This document shows, in pieces, positions 1 through 5,275 of a stretch of DNA of 5,275 nucleotides; the first letter of the stretch is position 1; every line of letters starts with the position of its first letter. Both the position numbers and the translations under genes were made by a program. Origin of the DNA: DATNIC01 sp035604635. GTDB lineage: Bacteria; Vulcanimicrobiota; Vulcanimicrobiia; Vulcanimicrobiales; Vulcanimicrobiaceae. Under the pieces are notes generated by a model. The model did no database searches. It worked only from the letters and a program-made list of their open reading frames with translations, and had not been told where the DNA came from. Location of the stretch: assembly GCA_035604635.1 (NCBI GenBank), contig DATNIC010000247.1, positions 1 to 5,275 of the forward strand, read 5' to 3'.

Positions 1-912
1 CTCTATCAGCAGCTGATCAGCATCGTCCAAGGGCATGGTGCGACCGAAGTCTGGCTCGACGGCTCGTCCGGCTCGAAGAAGTCGTTCGAGTGGGCCGAGT
101 TCAGCCTGTTCTCGCCGCCCCTCAATGCTTCGTATCAGCTCCACAATCTCGGGAACACGCCGGCGCTCTATCTCGCGGTCAACGACTGCCCGATGATCAT
201 GGACCTGTTCCACAACCTCGACTTCATCTTCAACAACCCGTACGAGTTCCGCGACCGCTTCGACGACACCGACGGCGAGTATTTCACGCGTGAAGAGCGC
301 TATCTCGAAGGCTCGGGAGTGATCTGGGAGACGAACTTCATCGACAACGTCAGCGAGGCGCTCGTCGACGCGCAAGAGATGAAAGGCGCCGGCGTCAAGA
401 TCACCATCTTCGACATGGCGAAGAACTCGTTCGCCGGCCACTTAACCGAGTGGCCGGTCGGGCGCTATCACAAAGCGCACCACCACCAAGGCGGAGCGAT
501 CCTCCTCATCGCGCGCTCCGAAGGCTACAGCCTCATGTGGCCGATCGAGCTCGGCGTCCGCCCGTATCAAAACAAATTCGATGATCAAGTCGTCCGCGTC
601 GACTGGGGCCCGTATTCCGTCATGAGCCCGCCGACGAAGTGGTTCCATCAGCACTTCAACACCGGCGGCGAGACCGCGCGTCAGCTCGCCTTTCGCCCCG
701 GTGGAAGCGCGAAGAACCCGACCGGCTTTCGCCGTTCGGGCGCGCGGATCATCGACGGCGTCCCCGGCGTCTACATCAGCTATCGCAAGGGCGGGACGCT
801 GATCGAATACGAAGACGAGGATCCGCAGATCCGCGTCGACTACGAGAAATCGCTCGAAGGCAGCGGGATCACGTCAAAGATGCCGCCGTTCGCATACAAC
901 GACGTCCCGTAG
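1..912 (+). CDS. Two-domain cupin (bicupin) protein, 5' end outside the window
   Basis: The frame is open from base 1 to the TAG at 910-912, giving 303 visible residues; the start lies upstream. The ATG at 193 falls inside a conserved domain and is not the real start. Visible residues 1 to about 60 are the end of a first cupin barrel, with an SPP(x6)QxHN strand resembling cupin motif 2. A linker rich in acidic and aromatic residues follows. The second barrel spans about 130-235: motif 1 is the histidine cluster YHKAHHHQGG (residues 156-165) and motif 2 is SPPTKWFHQHFN (209-220). These histidines can hold a metal ion. At the metal position of motif 2, the first barrel has Tyr where the second has His, so probably only the second barrel binds metal. 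Bicupins include dioxygenases, isomerases and binding proteins; the substrate cannot be read here. The gene converges on the eutA operon, and a shared pathway is only inferred. Confidence 0.85.
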   Translation, partial: LYQQLISIVQGHGATEVWLDGSSGSKKSFEWAEFSLFSPPLNASYQLHNLGNTPALYLAVNDCPMIMDLFHNLDFIFNNPYEFRDRFDDTDGEYFTREERYLEGSGVIWETNFIDNVSEALVDAQEMKGAGVKITIFDMAKNSFAGHLTEWPVGRYHKAHHHQGGAILLIARSEGYSLMWPIELGVRPYQNKFDDQVVRVDWGPYSVMSPPTKWFHQHFNTGGETARQLAFRPGGSAKNPTGFRRSGARIIDGVPGVYISYRKGGTLIEYEDEDPQIRVDYEKSLEGSGITSKMPPFAYNDVP

Positions 913-916
913 ACGA

Positions 917-2455
917 TCACCGGCCGAACAGCAACGACTTTATAATAACTGGAAGGCCGCGAGCGAGCTCGACCGGCTTCCCGATGTCGACGTAGTCGAA
1001 CTCTTTGAGTTCAAGGCCGTCGATGCACAACAGCTTCCGGTCGAGTTTGAATTCCCGTTCGAGCAGACGCCCGAGCGAAAGCCCGACGTCGTTGTCGAAC
1101 ATCAGAATCAACGGGGCCTCACCCGAGCCGGTGAACGCGTCCGCGATCCCCTGCGCGAGGCCCCGGAGCCGCGGGTAGGTTGGGCTGCCGTCGAAGCGCA
1201 GCGCAAGCGCGAGCGCCGCTGCCGGCTCGAGATCGAGCGTCGATCGCGCCTCGGCAACCGCCGACGCGACGCGCACCGGATCGATTACGTCGCCGTTCGT
1301 AAAGTGCGGTGTCGCGACGGGGACGTTATATAAGGGAAGGTCGACGTCGCTGAGGTGGATCGTTCGGCCGCTGACCTGCACGGTGAACTGCGAAACGCCG
1401 ATAGCCGTCGCGCGGATCCCCGCGCCGGGGTCGGCGAGCTCGAGGCCCAGCGCCGGAAGACGCGCGCGAATCCCTTCGGCGAGGGGCTTCGCAATATCAC
1501 CGAAGTCGGTGTCCTCTCGCCCGTAGATGTACTCCGCGATCCCGCCGGAGAACGCAATGATCTCAGCCGGCGGGCCGCTTAGCACTTCGGTGAGGAGCAG
1601 TGCCCGCCCGAGCGGGCTTGGCGTCTCACGCCGCAGATACTCGAGCGTAATCCCGGCGAAAACGTCGACGATCTCGGCGAGCACGCCCTTGCGGGGTTTC
1701 ATGCCGACGCGCAGATCAGCGTCGAGCGAGTCCGCAACGATCCGCGCCGGATCGTCGAGCCGCGTCAAGCGGCCCTTCGTATCGTGCGTGATCAGCCGCC
1801 CGCCCGACGCGAACGCGCACGTCGAGACGACGTGGCCGTCGATGCAGAGTGCAAGCTTCGTCGTCCCACCGCCGACATCGGCATTGAGCACCGTCCGCCC
1901 CGTCTTCTCCGAGAGCGCGACGGCCCCGGAGCCGTGCGCCGCGAGCCGGCACTCGAGATGATGGCCTGCCGACGCGCAGACGAATTTACCGGCCTCGGAC
2001 GCGAAGAGCGTCGCGATCGCGGCGGCGTTCTCACGTTTGATTGCCTCGCCGGTGAGGATGACGGCGCCCGTATCGACGTCGTCGCGCGAGATGCCCGCCT
2101 GTGCGTAGGCATCGTCGATGAACGCTCGCAACGGAGCCGTCTCGATCTTCGCGCCGGCAAACGGCGTGAAGAGGATCGGCGAGGACCAGAGCGTCTTCCG
2201 CTCGATCACGACGAAACGGCTGGTGAGCTGATGCGCCTTGCGCCGCAGGTGAACGCGCGAGAACATCAGATGCGAGGTCGAGCTGCCGATGTCGATGCCC
2301 ACGGTCGTGAACTCGACGTTGTCGAGCCGCCACACGGCGTCGGCGAGAACCCGTTGTTCCTCTTCGGTCAGGTGCGAATGCGGCTCGACGTCTTCGTGGA
2401 CGCGAACCGGAAAGCGAAAGGGGCGATCGGCCGGAGTGAAGACGCTACCGTACAC
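917..2455 (-). CDS. eutA: EutA-type ethanolamine ammonia-lyase reactivating factor
   Basis: This 512-residue protein belongs to the EutA family, cytosolic ATPases of the actin/Hsp70 fold that reactivate B12-dependent ethanolamine ammonia-lyase by exchanging damaged cobalamin. Visible motifs are the phosphate-1 loop GIDIGSST (53-60), the family-typical ILTGEAIKRENA (133-144), the phosphate-2 loop NADVGGGTTK (191-200), the adenosine-type loop FSGGIAEYI (302-310), and the C-terminal FDYVDIGKP...IIKSLLF (486-510). From residue 50 to the end it aligns by eye along the whole of enterobacterial EutA (about 467 residues) with nothing missing. It also has an extra N-terminal stretch of about 48 residues containing PHSHLTEEEQ. 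The start is GTG, 4 bases after the stop of the upstream cupin gene, with no clear Shine-Dalgarno. No other ATG or GTG lies before the phosphate-1 loop. It is the last gene of the minus-strand operon. eutB and eutC are not present in the window. The family call is firm; which lyase it serves is unknown. Confidence 0.95.
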   Translation of the reverse strand: MYGSVFTPADRPFRFPVRVHEDVEPHSHLTEEEQRVLADAVWRLDNVEFTTVGIDIGSSTSHLMFSRVHLRRKAHQLTSRFVVIERKTLWSSPILFTPFAGAKIETAPLRAFIDDAYAQAGISRDDVDTGAVILTGEAIKRENAAAIATLFASEAGKFVCASAGHHLECRLAAHGSGAVALSEKTGRTVLNADVGGGTTKLALCIDGHVVSTCAFASGGRLITHDTKGRLTRLDDPARIVADSLDADLRVGMKPRKGVLAEIVDVFAGITLEYLRRETPSPLGRALLLTEVLSGPPAEIIAFSGGIAEYIYGREDTDFGDIAKPLAEGIRARLPALGLELADPGAGIRATAIGVSQFTVQVSGRTIHLSDVDLPLYNVPVATPHFTNGDVIDPVRVASAVAEARSTLDLEPAAALALALRFDGSPTYPRLRGLAQGIADAFTGSGEAPLILMFDNDVGLSLGRLLEREFKLDRKLLCIDGLELKEFDYVDIGKPVELARGLPVIIKSLLFGR

Positions 2456-2459
2456 GAAG

Positions 2460-2987
2460 CTAGGGATGCTTGGATCGCTGGTACTCGGGTGCGTCTTCCA
2501 GTTGCTCGAACCCCGAGCCGCGATCGACGCTGGCGCAGGCGAGAAAATTCGGCTCGGCAGCGACGAGTTTCGCGGGATGCTCGGGATCGCTGTTAACGTG
2601 CTGGACGACGATACCCCGCTTTCGAAGCGGTAAATTGAGAACGTCGCCCGCCTTCCATGCGTGCTTCACGCCGTCGATCAGCGTATAGCCCTGACCCTCA
2701 ACGATGTAGATCACCTGATCGCCCTGAAATTTCACCCGTCCCGAACGGCTGCCCGGCGGAATTTCCTGCGAAAAAAACAGGTACGTCGACAAGATCGTAT
2801 CCTTGATCTCGGGGTGGAGATACCACCGCATCAGTCCTTGCCGATTGACCTCGAGCGGCAGCTCTGATTCTTTGATCACCTGAACCGCCGTCTTACGATG
2901 CTCGCGCTGCTCGTCGCGCAACGCAAGAATCGCATCCCAAAAATTCGTCTTTGCGAGCCGCTCCTTGCGGCTGTTCGAATCGCTCAC
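2460..2987 (-). CDS. Small single-domain cupin protein with degenerate metal site
   Basis: The protein has 175 residues, with one cupin barrel at about 65-145 after a charged helical N-terminus (7-45). The frame stays open to 3533, but that upstream part is only a shadow of the permease gene. I chose the GTG at 2985-2987 because it overlaps the permease stop as GTGA and directly precedes a plausible N-terminus. A weak GAG lies 6 bases before it. The barrel shows IPPGSRSG (76-83), QGDQVIYIVEGQGYTL (88-103), GDVLNLP (114-120) and VVQHVN (127-132). Aligned on QG and GY[S/T]L with the second barrel of the 1-912 protein, the HHH cluster becomes Val-Lys-Phe (85-87) and the motif 2 His becomes Val128; only His130 is shared. 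A non-metal role such as ligand binding, or partnership with another cupin, is therefore likely. Its position between transporter genes and eutA suggests a part in the same pathway. No specific function is recognisable. Confidence 0.85.
   Translation of the reverse strand: MSDSNSRKERLAKTNFWDAILALRDEQREHRKTAVQVIKESELPLEVNRQGLMRWYLHPEIKDTILSTYLFFSQEIPPGSRSGRVKFQGDQVIYIVEGQGYTLIDGVKHAWKAGDVLNLPLRKRGIVVQHVNSDPEHPAKLVAAEPNFLACASVDRGSGFEQLEDAPEYQRSKHP
2984..2987 (-). other. GTGA stop/start overlap, permease to small cupin
   Basis: This is a second GTGA overlap on the minus strand: GTG starts the small cupin and TGA ends the permease. It ties synthesis of the cupin directly to that of the transporter, which supports a working link between the two. 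The ribosome binding signal before it is weak (GAG, 6 bases upstream). Confidence 0.75.
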
Positions 2988-3760
2988 GTCGAGCTCGGAG
3001 CGTGCCAGAAGGTCGCGCGCCGTTCCATCCACGTGAACAGCGCGTTGAGGCTCAGCCCCAGCAAAGCCAGCACGAGCACCCACGCGTACGTCGGCTGGAC
3101 GAGAAAATCTCGCTGATTGTTCAGTAAGGCAAACCCAATGCCGCCTTTTCCGGCCAGCATTTCGGCGATGATCACCACGACCAGCGCTATCCCGAGGCTG
3201 ATGCGCATCCCTGCAAGGTAGTATGGTGCGGCCGCAGGTAAGACGATCTTCCAAATGATCGCGGCCGGCCGGTAGCCGAAGGTGCGTGCCATCGCCAACA
3301 TCGTCGGATCGACCGCCCGTGTTCCCTGAATCGCGTTGACGAGGACGGGGAAAAACGTCGACAACGCGATGATCGTGATCTTCATCGACGGTCCCAGACC
3401 CAAGAACAGCATCAGAGCGGGCAGCAGCGCGGGTTTTGGAATCGGCCGCAGTAGCTCGGTTAAAGGCTCGAACAGCAAATAGACCGGCCTGAACGAGCCC
3501 ATCAGGATGCCCAGCAGAACCCCCAAGGCGCATCCGACGCCATATCCCACGAACAGCAGCACGAGCGTTTGGAATAGCGGAACGATGAAAGCACCCGAGA
3601 CGATGAGATGCCAGAACACTCCAACGACGGCCGTCGGAGGTGGCACGATCACCTTGTTGACCGCGCCGTTCGAAGCCGCAACTTGGATGGCGGCAAAAAC
3701 CGCGACGATGAACGCGACGCCGGGAAGGAACAACAGCGCCTTTCTATACAGGCGGTTCAT
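2984..3760 (-). CDS. ABC transporter permease, NitT/TauT (SsuC/TauC) type
   Basis: This 258-residue inner-membrane protein belongs to the BPD_transp_1 fold and is full length for SsuC/TauC-like permeases (about 250-275). Hydrophobic segments lie at about 8-29, 64-88, 112-143, 184-203 and 226-243. Family marks include VPPPTAVV (39-46), FEPLTELLRPIPKPALLPAL (97-116) and the cytoplasmic EAA-type loop, AMARTFGYRPAAIIWKIVLP through G190 (residues 156-190), which docks on the ATPase. IAEMLAGKGGIGF (198-210) is also typical. The start is ATG at 3758-3760, which overlaps the end of the ATPase gene by 17 bases; the ribosome binding site is weak. It is a clear paralog of the permease at 4598-5275, sharing for example LRP[IV]P, FFPV, ARTFG and IAEM[LI]AG. 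The pair probably forms a heterodimeric channel served by the single ATPase. Members carry sulfonates, nitrate, pyrimidine precursors and similar small molecules; the substrate cannot be told from this sequence. Confidence 0.95.
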   Translation of the reverse strand: MNRLYRKALLFLPGVAFIVAVFAAIQVAASNGAVNKVIVPPPTAVVGVFWHLIVSGAFIVPLFQTLVLLFVGYGVGCALGVLLGILMGSFRPVYLLFEPLTELLRPIPKPALLPALMLFLGLGPSMKITIIALSTFFPVLVNAIQGTRAVDPTMLAMARTFGYRPAAIIWKIVLPAAAPYYLAGMRISLGIALVVVIIAEMLAGKGGIGFALLNNQRDFLVQPTYAWVLVLALLGLSLNALFTWMERRATFWHAPSST

Positions 3761-4601
3761 CGGATTGCTCGGGCTTTCGAAGCAGATGATTGAGCAGATG
3801 ATGCCGCATCTCTAGAAAGCGCGGATTCTCATGCACTTCTACGGGTCGCCGCGGTCGCGATAGGTCGACGCCGACGATCTCCGATATCGTCGCCGGACGA
3901 TGAGTGAGGACCGCGACGCGGTCCGCGAGGAAAATTGCCTCATCGACATCGTGGGTGACGAGGAGCGCGGTAAAGCGCTTGCGCTCCCACAATTCCTGAA
4001 CCAGCGCATGCAGCTCCATGCGCGTGAGCGCGTCCACCGAAGAGAACGGCTCATCCATCAGAAGCACTTTCGGCTCGGACGAGAGTGCGCGGGCGATCGC
4101 AACCCTCTGTTGCATCCCGCCCGAGAGCTGCCAAGGATAGTATTTACCGAAATCGTCGAGCCCTACCATCTCCAAGTACTCGCTGCAGCGATCGCGCGCG
4201 GCCTTCTTCCTCAAATGCAGCCGATGATTGAACGCGAACATGACGTTCTCTTCGACCGTCATCCACGGCAGCAATGACTTGGAGTACTGCTGAAAAAGGT
4301 ACACCATATGCGCAGACTCGCCGGTGACGTCGTTCGCTCCCAGGAAGACCTTGCCGTGGGACGGCATCATTAGGCCGGCGACGATTTGCAAGAGCGTCGA
4401 TTTTCCGCAGCCGCTCGGCCCGATGATCGACAGAAATTCGCCCGGCGCGACCGCGAGCGAGACCTCTTTCAACGCCGTGACCTCACGCTTACCGCCGAAG
4501 GTCTTGTCGACGGACGTGATTGTCAGCGACTCGCCGCCCCGCGACGCACCGAGCGACGACGAGGGAGCTTCCGGGGCCTTGCCCTGCGAACGGACGTTCA
4601 C
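3744..4601 (-). CDS. ABC transporter ATP-binding protein, NitT/TauT (SsuB/TauB) type
   Basis: This 285-residue protein is the cytoplasmic ATPase that powers the importer. All nucleotide-binding motifs are intact: Walker A GPSGCGKST (61-69), Q-loop FQQ (103-105), signature LSGGMQQR (159-166), Walker B VLLMDEP (179-185) followed by the D-loop SSVD, and the switch histidine in VTHDVDEA (215-222). The first 24 residues are a low-complexity Ser/Gly/Ala-rich leader before the domain starts at SLTITSVDKTF. The frame stays open further upstream to 5243, but that part is a shadow of the permease gene. I chose the GTG at 4599-4601, which overlaps the permease stop as GTGA and is preceded by a G-rich stretch instead of a proper Shine-Dalgarno. 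The ATPase lies between two permease genes and very likely serves both. The C-terminal tail ending in EPPV overlaps the start of the next gene by 17 bases. Confidence 0.96.
   Translation of the reverse strand: MNVRSQGKAPEAPSSSLGASRGGESLTITSVDKTFGGKREVTALKEVSLAVAPGEFLSIIGPSGCGKSTLLQIVAGLMMPSHGKVFLGANDVTGESAHMVYLFQQYSKSLLPWMTVEENVMFAFNHRLHLRKKAARDRCSEYLEMVGLDDFGKYYPWQLSGGMQQRVAIARALSSEPKVLLMDEPFSSVDALTRMELHALVQELWERKRFTALLVTHDVDEAIFLADRVAVLTHRPATISEIVGVDLSRPRRPVEVHENPRFLEMRHHLLNHLLRKPEQSDEPPV
4598..4601 (-). other. GTGA stop/start overlap, permease to ATPase
   Basis: On the minus strand the four bases read GTGA: GTG starts the ATPase and TGA ends the upstream permease. The reading frame of the ATPase domain runs back to this GTG, and no ATG or GTG lies closer to the domain. 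Such overlaps usually mean the ribosome that finishes one gene restarts on the next, which keeps subunit amounts matched. Confidence 0.75.
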
Positions 4602-5275
4602 GCCCGCCCCCCGGCAGCTTCGCGCGTCCGCGCCCAATGTATCAACCGGCTTTCCCACCAGACGAAGCCGCGGTTCAATGCGTAGGCAACGAGTGCCAAC
4701 AGAATGATCGCGGCGTACATTTCCGGGGCGCGAACGGCGTACTCCATACTGAGCAAGTAGTAGCCGACGCCGTCCTGACCTGCGATCATTTCCGCAATGA
4801 CCGTAACGACGAGTGCGAGCCCCAAACTCGTTCGCAATCCGGCAAGAATGAACGGCAATGACGCGGGTAAGATCACGCGTCGCAGCGCGGCAAACCGCGG
4901 AATCCCGAACGTTCGCGCGACCTGCCCGTAGATCGGCTCGATGCCCGTCACCCCGCTGATCGTGTTTAAGGCAACGGGAAAGAACGCGGCTAGAGCGACG
5001 CAGAACACCTTGAGCGAATCGCCCAATCCCAGCAGGAAGATCAGCGGAGGGATCACCGCCGTGATTGGGACGGGGCGCAGCAGTTCCACTGCCGGCTCGA
5101 GGGTCAGCCTCACGGGCCTCACCAAGGCAATGGCGAGCCCGACGGTGATGCCGATGGCACTTCCCAGCAAATAGCCGCGCAGCATCCTCCAAAGACTCGA
5201 ACCGATGACCGGAAGCAGCTCGCCGTGGAGCATGCCGTTCCACAGCGCTGCCGTTACCGCACTGAAGGCAGGCCA
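4598..5275 (-). CDS. ABC transporter permease, NitT/TauT type, 5' end outside the window
   Basis: The frame is open from the right edge to the TGA at 4598-4600, giving 225 visible residues. The ATG at 5231-5233 is probably internal: codons upstream of it continue as family-like sequence (AVTAALWNGMLHGELLP), and the usual length of about 250-270 requires roughly 30-40 more residues, including the first membrane segment. Visible marks are LEPAVELLRPVPITAVIPPL (59-78), LGLGDSLKVF, FFPVALN, the EAA-type loop from VARTFG to LRTSLG (119-152) and IAEMIAGQDGVGYYLL (160-175). It is a paralog of the permease at 2984-3760, with a conserved core but divergent ends, and its C-terminus is a basic Arg/Ala/Gly-rich tail. 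It is the most upstream gene of the operon that can be seen. The operon promoter and any substrate-binding protein gene would lie beyond the right edge. Confidence 0.93.
   Translation of the reverse strand, partial: WPAFSAVTAALWNGMLHGELLPVIGSSLWRMLRGYLLGSAIGITVGLAIALVRPVRLTLEPAVELLRPVPITAVIPPLIFLLGLGDSLKVFCVALAAFFPVALNTISGVTGIEPIYGQVARTFGIPRFAALRRVILPASLPFILAGLRTSLGLALVVTVIAEMIAGQDGVGYYLLSMEYAVRAPEMYAAIILLALVAYALNRGFVWWESRLIHWARTREAAGGRA

Noticed and set aside
90..293. Small plus-strand open frame overlapping the bicupin gene
   Set aside because: It is a Pro/Arg/His-rich shadow in another frame of a clearly conserved cupin coding region.
941..946. Perfect TATAAT on the plus strand, a possible promoter -10 box antisense to eutA
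   Set aside because: It lies in the coding end of eutA, where Ile-Ile-Lys codons create it. No -35-like hexamer sits 16-18 bases upstream, and no plus-strand gene follows.
951..980. Possible hairpin GGAAGGCCG with CGGCTTCC near the eutA end
   Set aside because: The stem needs a bulge, lies within coding sequence and is not followed by a T-run on either strand, so it is not a convincing terminator.
1322..1335. AT-rich TTATATAAGG island in GC-rich sequence
   Set aside because: It encodes the conserved Leu-Tyr-Asn-Val of EutA and has no partner promoter element or downstream gene.
1784..2596. Open frame of 270 codons on the plus strand opposite eutA
   Set aside because: The translation is Arg-rich, with no domain or hydrophobic pattern. 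It is a GC-rich antisense shadow of eutA, which has complete family motifs.
2988..3533. Upstream extension of the small cupin frame, which would give a 357-residue protein
   Set aside because: This part overlaps the well-supported permease in another frame and reads as Arg/Asp/Gly-rich noise. The GTG at 2985-2987 with the GTGA overlap explains the start.
4602..5243. Upstream extension of the ATPase frame, which would give a 499-residue protein
   Set aside because: The extra 214 residues have no domain and lie over the partial permease. The ATPase domain is complete from the GTG at 4599-4601.

Overview
The window is GC-rich bacterial DNA, densely coding, with almost no intergenic space. Three of the four gene starts that lie inside it are GTG, and ribosome binding sites are weak. 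This fits many GC-rich phyla (Proteobacteria, Actinobacteria, Eremiobacterota-like lineages). There is no rRNA, tRNA or other marker, so I do not assign a taxon. I see no mobile element, CRISPR array, RNA gene or substantial repeat. No stretch of 300 bases lacks a gene.

Layout: the left 912 bases carry the 3' part of a plus-strand gene for a two-domain cupin protein whose start lies outside the window. The rest (917-5275) is a tightly packed minus-strand operon. Read in its own direction it encodes: an ABC permease cut by the right edge (4598-5275), an ABC ATPase (3744-4601), a second, paralogous permease (2984-3760), a small single-domain cupin (2460-2987), and a full-length EutA-type ethanolamine ammonia-lyase reactivating factor (917-2455). 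Two junctions are GTGA stop/start overlaps, one is a 17-base overlap and one is a 4-base gap, so co-transcription and translational coupling are likely. The two transcription units converge with 4 bases between their stop codons.

How the genes may work together: the two permeases and the ATPase form a NitT/TauT (SsuBC/TauBC)-type importer. This family takes up small organic or inorganic ions such as sulfonates, nitrate or pyrimidine precursors with the help of a periplasmic binding protein, which is not in the window. EutA family members use ATP to exchange damaged cobalamin in the B12-dependent ethanolamine ammonia-lyase EutBC, which is also not in the window. Linking a EutA to this type of importer and to cupin proteins, with no eutB, eutC or microcompartment genes visible, suggests an import-plus-catabolism cassette built around a B12-dependent lyase. 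That reading is inference. The small cupin appears to have lost most of the metal-binding histidines that the larger cupin protein keeps.
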